Shown: in pieces, positions 34,953 through 46,832 of the stretch | How positions within the stretch are numbered: the stretch's first letter is position 1 | Layout of the letters: each line of letters opens with the position of its first letter | NCBI RefSeq assembly: GCF_048569485.1 | Contig: NC_134354.1 | Span: forward strand, 396,500,170 to 396,564,169 | Source: Anomaloglossus baeobatrachus | Lineage: Eukaryota > Chordata > Amphibia > Anura > Aromobatidae | DNA: 64,000 bases | Direction of reading: 5' to 3' | Notes under the pieces: generated by a model | Seen by the model: the letters and a program-made list of their open reading frames with translations, nothing else | Told to the model about the DNA's origin: nothing | Database searches by the model: none | Translations under genes and position numbers: made by a program

Positions 34953-35522
34953 AGGCCGCTTTACACGCTACGACATCGCTAAAGCGATGTCGTTGGGGTC
35001 ACGTAATTTGTGACGCACATCCGGCCGCGTTATCGAGGTCGTTGCGTCTGACTCCTACGAGCGATTTTGAATCGTCACAAAAACGTTCAAAATCGCTAAT
35101 TGGTGACATGCCCCCCTATTCCCAATTATCGTTGCTACTGAAGGTACGATGTAGTTCGTCATTCCTGCGGCAGCATACATTGCTACATGTGACACCGCAG
35201 AAATGAGGAACCTCACCTCACCTGCGTCCCGCCCGCAATGAGGAAGGAAGGAGGTGGGCGGGATGTTCGTCCGGCTCATCTTCGCCTCTCCGTTTTGATT
35301 GAGCGGCCGCTTAGTGACGTCGCTGTGACGCCAAACGAACCGCCTCCTTAGAAAGGAGGTGGTTCACCGGTCACAGCGACATCGCTAGGCAGGTAAGTAC
35401 GTGTGATGGATCCATGCGATGTTGTGCGCCACGGGCAGCGATTTGCCGTGACGCACAAACGATGGGGTTGGGTACGCACGCTAGCGATTTCGCTAGCGAG
35501 ATCGCAGCGTGTAAAGCAGCCT
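34953..35522. mobile_element. PIF/Harbinger-like MITE, family H copy 4
   Basis: 570 bp, AGGCCGCTTTACACGCTACG...GCAGCGTGTAAAGCAGCCT. Flanks are TAA (34950-34952) and TTA (35523-35525), one base different. It lies about 130 bp past the stop codon of the connexin gene, inside or just beyond its 3' UTR. Confidence 0.75.
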
Positions 35523-35653
35523 TTAGAGTAAACCACTGAATATACTTCTGATAGAGAAAAGTAAAGGAAGATGTTCATATGCAGCTTGCAGTGTGAAAAG
35601 TTTAGACTATGCCATGTGCCACCAATATTTCTCTTTTGTAGGTAAAGTGACTC

Positions 35654-37219
35654 CTAAATTTGCAGATCAGTGGGAACTCGTCGGCTGCTAGCATTACTTG
35701 CCAGTGACATCTTTCGATCTGGAGAGAAAGTTATAGGATCATCACGTTCTTTATACTGCTGACGTTCTGGACTTTGTTCTCCAATAGTATCCGGCGTGCT
35801 CGGCCGGCTGCTTTGCTTCAGGTCAGACCATGATCTACCAGAAATAAAGCTGTAACGACCTCTAGTACTGCATATTGAATCTTGTGTGAATGAACTCCTC
35901 TCACCCACTCTAGAGCAATGCCATGGAGCACTTATTCTTCTATTTTTTCTGTTTGCATTGCTGGTTGAAGAATACATAAAATTTGTGTTGGAGCAATCCT
36001 CATTGTCTTCAGAAGGTATCTCAGTCATTGTTCCCATTGGTATACTTGGTGCACTTTCGGCACTTGGATAATTACATCTTATGAAACCACTTTTCCGCTG
36101 TGGGTGTTTTTTTGCTGGCTTGTTGTCCAAAGGAAGAGGTTTACTTATCTTTTCATTATTGTTAGAACTGCTGTTGTTAAGATGGCTTTCTGCTGTATTT
36201 GTAGAGTTTACCTCATTAACAGATTTGGTTTCCTGCTCATCAAGAATACAAGTATTACTATTAGACGTGTGTAAATCTACAATGGGTTGGAATCCACAAG
36301 GAGGATTTAATATTGGATATACAGTTGGGTCATTGTGTTTTTCCATTAGCAATGTGTAGTTGCTGGGAGCTGAAGGAAGGGTCTTTTGTGGGCTAGCAGA
36401 TGTACCAACACATGTATGAGTAGCTGTGGAATGTTTCTTAGACTTATTTCCATAAAATTCATCAAATTCGTCTTTCAGTTTATATCTTACTAAATATCCT
36501 TTCCTTATTTTTTTCACCCCAAGGTGTCCTATTTCCAAAATATTGAGAAATAGAGAAACCCCTGCTATGCTCTGCATAAACAGCATGAATGCTGTCTTCT
36601 CAGTTGGTCTTGAGACAAAGCAGTCAACCACATTGGGACAAGGGTCTCTTTGGCATTTGTAGAGTGGATTCAATTTAACTCCATAAAGTAAATGTTGACC
36701 TACCATGAAACCAACCTCAACCGCAGATCTAGTTAATATATGTATGATATAAGTGAAGAGGAGGGAACCACGGAGTGGAGCCTTGTTGAGTTTTCTTTGG
36801 TCCAGTTGTCTTAGTTCACGCTCCAATCTCTTGCGGTCCTCCGTTAAATCATAGTCTACACCCTCAAGTTCCCCTTTCAACTGAGCTTTCTTTTTGTGTC
36901 TTTCTTTCTCAATAGCTCTTAGTCTATAAATTGCATGGCCCATATATACCAATGATGGGGAAGACACAAATATAACTTGCAGAACCCAATATCTAATCAA
37001 AGATATAGGAAATGCTTGGTCATAACAAACAGTTTTACATCCAGGCTGGTCTGTGTTACATACAAACTGTGATTGTTCATCATTCCAAACTTCTTCAGCT
37101 GCTACACCCAATACCAGCATACGGAATATAAAAAGAATGGTAAGCCAGATTTTTCCAACTATTGTCGAGTGAATATGAACTTCCTCCAGGATGACCCCAA
37201 GGAAATTCCAGTCTCCCAT
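35654..37219 (-). CDS. GJA9: Connexin, GJA9 (Cx59) type gap-junction protein
   Basis: 521-residue connexin, complete from MGDWNFLG to a TAG at 35654-35656. Six connexins form a hemichannel in the plasma membrane and two hemichannels dock into a gap-junction channel for ions and small metabolites. Seen: N-terminal helix 1-20, membrane segments near 21-41, 76-98, 152-179 and 209-231. Loop E1 has C54, C61, C65 and loop E2 has C189, C194, C200 (C-x4-C-x5-C), the docking disulphide cysteines. The cytoplasmic loop (about 99-150) is charged and helical. The 290-residue tail is S/N/P-rich and ends RRVPTDLQI. The opening, the LRAIEKERHKKKAQLKGELE loop and this C-terminus match GJA9 rather than GJA3, GJA5 or GJA8; the human protein is about 515 residues. 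The last residues resemble the DLEI end of Cx43 that binds ZO-1. The start has a strong context (A at -3, G at +4). The frame is intact, with no intron in the coding region. Confidence 0.95.
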   Translation of the reverse strand: MGDWNFLGVILEEVHIHSTIVGKIWLTILFIFRMLVLGVAAEEVWNDEQSQFVCNTDQPGCKTVCYDQAFPISLIRYWVLQVIFVSSPSLVYMGHAIYRLRAIEKERHKKKAQLKGELEGVDYDLTEDRKRLERELRQLDQRKLNKAPLRGSLLFTYIIHILTRSAVEVGFMVGQHLLYGVKLNPLYKCQRDPCPNVVDCFVSRPTEKTAFMLFMQSIAGVSLFLNILEIGHLGVKKIRKGYLVRYKLKDEFDEFYGNKSKKHSTATHTCVGTSASPQKTLPSAPSNYTLLMEKHNDPTVYPILNPPCGFQPIVDLHTSNSNTCILDEQETKSVNEVNSTNTAESHLNNSSSNNNEKISKPLPLDNKPAKKHPQRKSGFIRCNYPSAESAPSIPMGTMTEIPSEDNEDCSNTNFMYSSTSNANRKNRRISAPWHCSRVGERSSFTQDSICSTRGRYSFISGRSWSDLKQSSRPSTPDTIGEQSPERQQYKERDDPITFSPDRKMSLASNASSRRVPTDLQI

Positions 37220-37243
37220 CTTTAGTCCACCATCTCAACACTG
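37220..37243 (-). promoter_or_regulatory. Probable 3' splice site in the GJA9 5' UTR
   Basis: Reading the minus strand, TTTTCCTTGTCCAACAG ends at 37241, then 21 nt lead to the ATG at 37219. A pyrimidine-rich stretch followed by CAG is a good acceptor. Many connexin genes have a non-coding first exon and one coding exon. The upstream exon and promoter were not found in this window. Confidence 0.55.
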
Positions 37244-37401
37244 TTGGACAAGGAAAACAATTCTATAGTAAAAAAATGGTCATAAAAACATCAACCAAAA
37301 CAGCAGAATGATACAGCCGTCATTTAGGTGTGTGCTTAACCCTATACTGTTTTTGTTATTTTCATGTCTTGACTTGACTTTTCGTAACTTGACTGTGTGT
37401 A

Positions 37402-37404
<3 letters not shown>

Positions 37405-37450
<46 letters not shown>

Positions 37451-37530
37451 TACTGCAAAGGGGAACACTAAAATACCATTGTGCTGTTTAAGTGCTCCCT
37501 TTGTTTTTTGAGGAGTATATATATAGTGTG

Positions 37531-37575
<45 letters not shown>
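37405..37575. repeat. TA microsatellite pair around a mini Tc1 remnant
   Basis: Two (TA)n runs (about 37408-37450 and 37537-37575) flank 37449-37520. That core consists of AAGGGGAACACTAAAATACC and, inverted, AAGTGCTCCCTTTGTTTTTTG. These match the two ends of a widespread Tc1/mariner family with nothing left between them. The TA target site probably seeded the microsatellites. Confidence 0.55.
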
Positions 37576-37577
<2 letters not shown>

Positions 37578-38009
37578 CATCTAGATGTAAACTGGTAGAT
37601 CCAACTGTCTTGGCTCATTGATTGTTTAGATTTGCCAATTGTAGCCCAGCAATGCACCTTAATGGGCGCCGATAGTTCCCACCATGTTTAACAAGTCCAA
37701 TGGACAATGATGGGGAGAGAATAGTGGCTAATATAATAGTTTTCTCCACAGCTAGTATCATGTTATAGTCAGCACATCTCCATGTGCTGTCAAGAGCAAC
37801 AATTATTTTGACGGCATAAGTAATATGATCACCCAAAGAATGAGCTGGTTACATGTTTGTTGAAAGATTGCTGTCATGTTTACATGGACAGAAAATTAGA
37901 AACTAGAGTCTAAATGTACCATAAAGAATCACCATTGAAGAGTTACATTGTCTAGTTTAAAACCACTTACTACTTTGTAGCGGCTTATAAATGTGGAGAT
38001 GTAGTGTAA
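37576..38009. other. Spacer, no feature seen
   Basis: Unique-looking sequence upstream of GJA9. It could contain its promoter or first exon, but nothing specific is visible. Confidence 0.35.
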
Positions 38010-38108
38010 AGGCCCCGTTACACGCAATGACATCGCTAACGAGATCTCGTTGGGGTCACGGAATTCGTGACGCATATCCGGCCTCGTTAGTGTCGTCGTT
38101 GTGTTTAA
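38010..38108. mobile_element. Family H MITE, truncated end
   Basis: AGGCCCCGTTACACGCAATG and TCGTTGGGGTCACGGAATTC match the first 100 bp of the family seen at 34953. The element then stops. Left flank TAA. Confidence 0.6.
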
Positions 38109-39503
38109 AGCGCCCGTTATTCTATCAAATTGCTTAAAAACACACAATATAATACAGTACTTTCGCTTAAAATATACTTGGTTACTGTTAATACTTCTTA
38201 AGTTGGTAACATATCTTTATGAAGCTCGTCAATGGAACATTGTGAACCGTGAGACAACATTGTTCTTTACGATTTCAGTTGCCATTTGAAGTATACAAAT
38301 AACAAGAATGCACCTGATATCTCAGGGAAGCGATCATCAATATCGTAATGTTTATCATAATAGAATTATTTCTAAACTACCAGAATCTACATCCAATCGG
38401 ATAACATAGGCTATCGGTACAGAGCATATCGGCATCAGGTCTTGAGGTCACTGGATATTAAGTAGACCTTATCGAAGAGCAATATTTAATTTCTTCTGGA
38501 ACATAACATTTGGCATATCATACAACATGAGCTTTATATTGTAGGTAACAATTACGCCAGGAACCTTTCACACCTTGTCTCAGTTTTCCATATTATTCTG
38601 TGTTGGTATTCCATGTTAGTATTAAGGTATGCACTAAATTTCTGTTATCCTCTATTACTTTCTAAACATATTGACTAGAATCCATTATCCAGACTACTAG
38701 AGGCTACGTTTCTGTAGAGATGTCTGCATGTAGTATGTATAACATTTTCCAGGTATTAATTACAAGTTTTCTATATAGTAAAGGTCATACCATACCTTTT
38801 AGTTTTGCTCAGCCTCAGGTAGGGTTCCATGGAGTAAAGCGGGCTCTGTCCTCTAAAGCTATCATTGTGATGGGAAGAGGAGGGAAGGATAGTACTGTGT
38901 TCATCTTACACTCTGCATATAAAAATCAATGTGTGTGCAGCCTGACATTGCTTCCAGCAACATTTAAATGGCTTAGGTAACCCACTCCATTCCAGAGGCT
39001 TGTCTCCATCCCATCCATAGCGGATAGAAACAGTGACTTGATCTTTGCATCTTATTCCCCTGGTAAATTACAATTGTAAAATGTTAGTCTAAAAGTATTT
39101 CTCTAATTTAATGCTTGTTTGCATTGCTATTAGAACATTTCATGAAAGCAGCTCCCCTATGTATTAGAAAAAGAATCTGTCTGTACTATATCTACATATT
39201 TATAGATCCATTCTCCATTCTAGATTGTTGCTGAGTACACATTTCTGTACATTGAGCTATCCACCTACTAATTTAATTGTTTTAGCCATGTCAGTGCTTA
39301 GACATATAAATGATGTACCTTTAAAGGGCTTGTCTCATGGCAGCCCATTTTATCATAATGGCATAGCGAGGTTGAATAGTTCAAGCTATTTTGGTACAAT
39401 GTTGATACGGAGGACAGACGTCAATTAAATTAAAATGAATGACTGACCATGTTATATGCGGATTGGCTGGGTTACGATGTTAATATTATTTCCAAAAAGG
39501 ACA
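38109..39503. other. No gene seen upstream of the first Tc1 copy
   Basis: AT-rich and unique-looking. Short frames here do not resemble any protein I know. Upstream exons of GJA9, if local, would lie here on the minus strand. Confidence 0.35.
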
Positions 39504-39889
39504 TACAGTGCCCTGCGAAAGTATTCGACCCCCTTGAATTTTTCAACAATTTCCCACATTTCAGGCTTCAAACATAAAGATACAAATTTAAATTTTATGA
39601 TGGAGAATCAACAACAAGTGGGACACAATTGTGAAGTAGTGCGAAATGTATTGCTTATTTTGCTTATTTTAAACTTTTGTAAAAAATAATAAACTGAAAT
39701 TTGGGGCATGCAATATTATTCATCCCCTTTACTTTCAGTGCAGCAAACTCACTCCAGAAGTTCATTGAGGATCTCTGAATGATCCAATGTTGTCCTAAAT
39801 GACTGATGATGATAAATATAATCCACCTGTGTGTAATCAAGTCTCAGTATAAATGCACCTGCTCTGTGATAGTCTCAGTGATCTGTTTA

Positions 39890-40470
39890 GGTCCCCTTCA
39901 CACGACAGTGAAAAACACTGACGTTCTTCACTGACGTGTAAAACATGCACATGTCCCTCCATGTTCCGTGATTCACGGCACACGTGGGTTGTCCATGTGC
40001 AATCCATGATCCATGATCCGTGATTGCAAATGGACATTACTCCCCTGGCTTCGCTCCTGCTGTCCATGGTGCTGAACTCCTCGGCTCTGTAGCGTCCGCC
40101 CACCGCTGTCTGCAGCTACTTCCGGGTCGGCTGTTCCTGCTTTCATGAATATTCATGAGCCGGGCAGGAGCTGCAGAGAGCGAAGGCTGCACAGTGAATC
40201 GCTGGAAAGGTTAGTTGAAAATGTTTATTATTTAATATGTCAGTGTTTTTCTGGTACGTGTTTCACGGATCACACCATAGTGTGGTCCGTGGGTCATCAG
40301 TGATGCCAGAAAAAAACGGACTTGTCTCCGTGCAGAATCACGGACACGCATGAAAAATCACTGATGTGTGAGCAGACCCATTGATTATAATGTGTCTGCA
40401 TATGTCAGTGACTCTGGTACATATAAAAAAAGCACATATGTACCAGAAACACTGATGTGTGAAGGGGGCC
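39890..40470. mobile_element. 581-bp MITE nested in Tc1 copy 1
   Basis: Ends GGTCCCCTTCACACGACAGTG and CACTGATGTGTGAAGGGGGCC are imperfect inverses, flanked by TTA (39887-39889, 40471-40473). Deleting it with one TTA restores TGTTTAAAGCACAGAG, the expected Tc1 sequence. PIF/Harbinger-type target duplication; no coding capacity. Confidence 0.85.
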
Positions 40471-40487
40471 TTAAAGCACAGAGAACA

Positions 40488-41508
40488 TCCTGGAGACCAA
40501 GGAACACAACAGGCAGGTCCGTGATACTTTGTGGAGAAGTTTAAAGCCGGATTTGGTTACAAAAAGAGTTCCACAACTTTAAACATCCCAAGAAGCACTG
40601 TGCAAGCGATCATATTGAAATGGAAGGAGTATCATATCACTTCAAATCTACTAAGACCCGGCCGCCCCTCAAAAATTTAATCTCAAACAAGGAGAAGACT
40701 GATCAGAGATGCAGCAAAGAGGCCCATGATCACTCTGGATGAACTGCAGAGATCTACAGCTGAGTTGGGAGAGTCTGTCCATAGGACAACAATCAGTCGT
40801 ACACTGCTCAAATCTGGCCTTTATGGAAGAGTGGCAAGAAGAAAGCCATTTCTCAAAGATATCCATAAAAAGTGTAATTTAAAGTTTGCCACAAGCCACC
40901 TGGGAGACACCCCAAACATGTGGAAGAAGGTACTCTGGTCAGATGAAACCAAAATCGAACATTTTGGACACAATGCCAAACGATATGTTTGGCGTAAAAG
41001 CAACACAGCTCATCACCCTGAACACACCATCCCCACTGTCAAATGTAGTGGTGGCACCATCATTATTTGGGCCTGCCTTTCTTCAGCAGGGACAGGGAAG
41101 ATGGTTAAAATTGATGGGAAGATGGATGGAACCAAATACAGGACCATTCTTGAAGAAAACCTGTTGGAGTCTGCAAAAGACCTCAGACTGGGATGGAGAT
41201 TTGCCTTCCAACAAGACAATGATCCAAAACATAAAGCAAAATCTACAATGGAATTGTTCACAAATAAACGGATCCAGTTGTTATAATGGCCAGGACAAAG
41301 TCCAGATCTGAATCCAATCGAGAATCTGTGGAAAGAGCTGAAAACTGCTGTTCACAAACGCTCTCCATCCAACCTCACTCAGCTCGAGCTGTTTGCAAAG
41401 GAAGAATGGGCAAGAATTTCAGTCTCTCGATGTGGAAAACTGATAGACACATACCCCAAGCGACTTCCAGCTATAATCGCAGCAAAAGGTGGTGCTACAA
41501 AGTATTAA
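40488..41508 (+). pseudogene. Tc1 transposase, copy 1 (inactive)
   Basis: DD34E transposase that cuts and pastes the element at TA. Visible: the N-terminal DNA-binding region is degraded (40488-40725), followed by RSTAELGESVHRTTISRTL, LWSDETKIEHFGHN (first D), FAFQQDNDPKHKAK (second D), NPIENLWKEL (E) and the terminus AAKGGATKY at 41505. Defects: CTG instead of ATG at the expected start near 40488, a one-base loss near 40535, and an in-frame TAA at 41284-41286 just before WPGQSPDLN. Confidence 0.88.
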
Positions 41509-41837
41509 CTTAAAGGGGCCGAATAATAATTGCACGCCCCAATTTTCAGTTATTTATTTTTTATAAAAGTTTAAAATAAGCAATAAATTTCGTTCACCTT
41601 CACAATTGTGTCCCACTTGCTGTTGATTCTTCCCCATAACATTAACATTTTTATCTTTATGTTTGAAGCTTAAAATGTAGGAAAAGGTTGAAAAATTCAA
41701 GGGGGCCGAATACTTGCACAAGGCACTGTATGTGATAATCAATATGGTGAACAATTCTGTTATGGTGATACTCAATAGAATTAATGAATTTGGAAGTTGC
41801 GGTTGTTTGAGCAGAATGTCTTGTTAGTTGTTTAAAT

Positions 41838-41880
41838 GCATAAAATGAGTTTTAGCATTAGCAATCGAGCCTTCGTCAGG
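41838..41880 (-). other. Possible hammerhead remnant next to an insertion
   Basis: On the minus strand CTGACGA (a legal CUGANGA core) is followed by AGGCTCGATTGC...GCT, but the GAAA expected after stem II is replaced by AAAA. It abuts the target duplication of the element at 41896. Weak. Confidence 0.25.
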
Positions 41881-41895
41881 TACATTAATAAAATG

Positions 41896-42316
41896 AAAAA
41901 ACACAAATAAATATATGTTCAGCTCACCACTCTAGAGTAGGTATCTCCAGCCTCTGGTCCGGTGCAAGGAACAAGTGGTTTGGCTTCCACAGCTGAGTAA
42001 TCAGTACCATCAAGAGGAACAAGGGAGGAGAGAGAATCCAGCACCGCAGTAGTAAAAATATTTTCTTTATTTAAATTTCATAAGATGAAAAATCTGACCA
42101 AGTGCAGAGTATAAATACGCTTAACGCGTTTCGGAGAAAAACAGACTCCTTATTGCTTATGAATAAGGAGTCTATTCTTCTCCGAAACGCGTTAAGCGTA
42201 TTTATACTCTGCAGTTGGTCAGATATTTCATCTTATCAATTTTGAATAAAGAAAATATTTTTACTACATCGGTGCTGGATTCTTTCTCCTCCCTTGTTCC
42301 TCCTGATGGTACTGAT
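41896..42316. mobile_element. 421-bp palindromic retro-element with ribozyme-like cores, 15-bp TSD
   Basis: Flanked by TACATTAATAAAATG at 41881-41895 and 42317-42331. Inside, about 150 bp (41998-42143) return inverted (42178-42316). Each half has CTCCGAAACGCGTTAAGCG, preceded on the plus strand by CTTATGAATAAGGAGTC, a one-base-off hammerhead core with a possible GGAG/CTCC stem. After the core come TTTATACTCTGC, AATAAAGAAAATATTTTTAC and GGTGCTGGATTC. The minus half continues to GTGGTGAGCTGAACATA. No coding region. Non-autonomous retro-element, probably dependent on a PLE; its inverted half fits initiation from both target strands. Confidence 0.7.
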
Positions 42317-42331
42317 TACATTAATAAAATG

Positions 42332-42776
42332 CAGCAGATTCATAAATCATAGTGAGAGAGTGGAGACATTTTTAAATTTTTCTACTCTACAAAAGCAGTT
42401 TATAAAACAGAAGAAATTAATTTTTATTTAATAATTACCACATAGAATGGTCCAAATATAAGTATGTAAGTAAATCGTAAAATGTAAATTATTTTTGTGT
42501 TTGACCATTACAGGTGAATGATGATTTCTTCTGGCCCAACCAGTTATAATGAATGCATTTTTTATCTTGTAAAAAAACACAATTTATAAAATCTGTGGAA
42601 TCTGCAATACACAAGACAACATATAAAATCCTTAAAAACATAAATTTGTCACTGTTTTTATGACAATCCATTTTGGGTACAATGCATGCCTTGACAACCC
42701 TACAGCTATGGAAGCCACCAAAGTGGCATTAGCCATTTAAAATTGATTGTATGCTAGTAGTGGAATAACCGGAGAT
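42332..42776. other. No gene seen
   Basis: AT-rich sequence between the small retro-element and the second Tc1 copy. Confidence 0.4.
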
Positions 42777-42778
42777 TA

Positions 42779-44406
<1,628 letters not shown>

Positions 44407-44408
44407 TA

Positions 44409-46439
44409 TCAGATCATATATGTACATGATAAATATAACAAAAGTTGTATATATTCATTTGCATGGAGAATTATTTAGATTCATTTGAACAGATTATTTC
44501 AGATGGAAGGGCATTGTTTATACACTTATTAAGATATAACAGATAAAACTGGAGATGTAACTTTCCTTTAACATATCAAGGAAACACAAATAACAAAAAC
44601 ACTAAATACAAACTGGTATGTTCTCAAAGAAAAACTTGCCAAAATAGCCTGTAATCATTTTTTGAAGGGGATCAATAATCGAGTACGTTATTGCACCAAG
44701 CATACTGAGAATGAGGGGAGCACAATATTTTAAAGGGAACCTGTCACTTTATCGGCAACTATAGGGTTTAGTCTAAAGTTCATTGCTCCATGCACATCCC
44801 ATGATTGGCAGCTCCAGGGAGGAAATAATTCATGACTTAGGAAAGTCTGACTGATGGCCCTATCTTGCCGTACTGACCCAAACCAGTTATCCACCTTTTA
44901 CCGCTTCTCAACCAAAATAAGACACAGACTGCGTGACATTGGATGTAAAAGGCCACAGCAGCCTCGTTTATTATCATCAAAATAATCAATAACATTTTAT
45001 TCATAAATATAATAATAACTCCATAAAACATAACCACCAGCAAAGGAGGGGGGGTAAGTGAAGAGTCCCGATGTACATGATTGCAACACCAGCTCCACGA
45101 TGTGCCCTCAGCTGCGCCACACCGGCTTGAGGACACCCAGCCGAGTGTTGCTCCACCATGTGCCCTCAGCCGCATCACACCGGCTCGAGGACACCCAGCA
45201 CATTAACATGCCCTGCTGTGACCCAGCACAGCAGGGTCCCACGTTAACATGACCCGCTGTGACCGAGCACAGCAGGGACCCACCAACCATACCATTGCAC
45301 CACCAGGGGTAACCCGTTCCTGCACTGGGTTCGCCCCCGCTCTTTGTGCAATCCACCGACTTCAAATACCACCCTCCTTTACGCCGACTGCTGTGACAAG
45401 GTCAATCCTCCTCGTCTCTCCATGTCGATCTCCAGAAATCTTGAAAAGGGCGGGTGGGCGGGACAATTCCGGACGTCTTCCAGGTACTGAATGAGCCTTC
45501 CACCTCATAATTAGGCCCTATATATACTCCCCTATAACTGACTACACCCTGACCAATTACATGGCCCTACAGCCCTCATAACTCCACCTCCCACTTTTCC
45601 CGCACAAAATGCCCTACACCTTAACCCCTTGCTATCCCTCAGGCCTACCATCCCTCCTCAGTCATGTTGCCCTCCCTTGAGCCCCTTCAGGGCAGGCGTC
45701 CGGGCTTTTCTTTTTCTTTTTGCAGCTGCACTTTAAGTAAAATGGTAGAACAAAATTTTACTGCTATTTAACTGCAAATTAACCCTATATCTGCAGGTAA
45801 ATAACATTTACTAAAGTAACATGTTCTCTTTAATCAAGTGTAAGTTCACTATAACTAATAAAAACAAATGTTCAAGAACAATGTGAAAAATGTTGATGTT
45901 ACAGGATCCTTAATCACCACGTTGCACATTGTTTCTACTATTAGGGAATCCTTCAAGGGACAACCCCTGCTTAATCACTTCAGGGCCCATAGGAAATAAA
46001 AACAATCTATACTCACTTTTCCTCCCTTGTCGATGCTGTTATTCCCAGCAGGCCATGTGATGTTGTTGGGTCACTCAACCGCTGAAGCCAATGAAGATAT
46101 GATGGCTTAAACATCCGGCATGGCTCCCAAAGCATCACAGATTTCTCAATAAGAGACAGAAGAAATAAATTAAATATACTGTATGTAACCCAATATCTGC
46201 AACAATATAAATGTGTAGAATTACCACTAAACACAGGCCAACCACAAAACTTTAAAAAAAAAATATGTTTTAAGGAAGATTCCCCAATTGAAAATATACA
46301 TTTGAAAACAACTCTGTTTACCCTTTTCCTCATTTTTCCAGACATTTGCACTGTTGAAAAATTGAACATTATGTGGGAATGATTTAGGGAAAAATTAATT
46401 TAGCATTGCTGAAAACCATTTTTTTAATTAAGTAATATT
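44409..46439. other. Repeat-rich spacer with short tandem blocks
   Basis: AAAGGGAACCTGTCAC at 44732 is an end motif seen inverted at about 22093. From about 44890 to 45740 lies an unassigned GC-richer repeat with a 58-bp tandem pair (TCCACGATGTGCCCTCAG at 45094 and 45152) and a 41-bp pair (ACATG(A)CCCGCTGTGACC at 45206 and 45247). 45740-46439 is AT-rich with no gene. No family assigned. Confidence 0.4.
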
Positions 46440-46786
46440 GTCAGGCCGCCAGCAGGGGGAGCTAGAGTCCTGCAGGGAAAGACATTACACGGAGCCAAAT
46501 GAGCAAGGAGGGCAACTCCCAGTGTGTGCTAATGCAGTGTCTGCCAGCATCGGCCGGACAGCTGAAGCTGTGGAGCATGTGGGGGATGGTCAGACGGGTC
46601 CGGGTCATACACAATACGGGCAGCAGGAAGACCGGAGGAACTAGCAGTGGAGGAGTCGAGATCGGTACCAGAGGAAACAACCGAGTGGGTAGGTAGGAGA
46701 GAGGGAAACAACCAGGGCTATTGTGGGAAGGAAGGAGGTGGGACAGAGGAATGGCAGAGCGACTAGGGGACAGAACAAAGACAGAG
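46440..46786. repeat. LTR-like or retro-element leader sequence
   Basis: Starts TGTCAGGCCGCCAGCAGGGG, GC-rich and open but without protein resemblance. It leads straight into a ribozyme-like core. Either a truncated LTR or the 5' part of the small retro-element that continues to about 47080. Confidence 0.35.
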
Positions 46787-46832
46787 GCTTGAGTAAGAGC
46801 TCCTATGAGCTTGAAACGCGTAAGGACGGATA
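46787..46832 (+). ncRNA. Degenerate hammerhead-like motif
   Basis: CTTGAGTAAG, then stem AGCTC-CTAT-GAGCT, then TGAAACGCGTA. The GAAACGCGUA half is as in the PLE ribozymes, but the CUGANGA half has changed, so activity is unlikely. The sequence beyond has A/T-rich blocks, AATAAA (46872) and at 47031 GGGTGAGCTGAATCC, the end motif shared with the elements at 14738 and 41896. Confidence 0.45.

Larger units (their letters stand above)
39506..41728 (+). mobile_element. Tc1 transposon copy 1 with a MITE inside
   Basis: Bounded by TA (39504-39505, 41729-41730). Ends CAGTGCCCTGCGAAAGTATT and AATACTTGCACAAGGCACTG. Inverted repeats about 220 bp long with a second internal repeat (CAATATTATTCATCCCC / GGGGCCGAATAATAATTG) form the IR/DR layout of Tc1-like elements. 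Without the nested 581-bp MITE and its TTA it is 1,639 bp, normal for the family. Confidence 0.9.

Noticed and set aside
37405-37575. TA-rich promoter region for GJA9
   Set aside because: Better explained as microsatellites around a Tc1 remnant; no conserved promoter element seen.
41838-41880. Third intact hammerhead
   Set aside because: Has CUGACGA but not the GAAA after stem II; kept only as a weak remnant.
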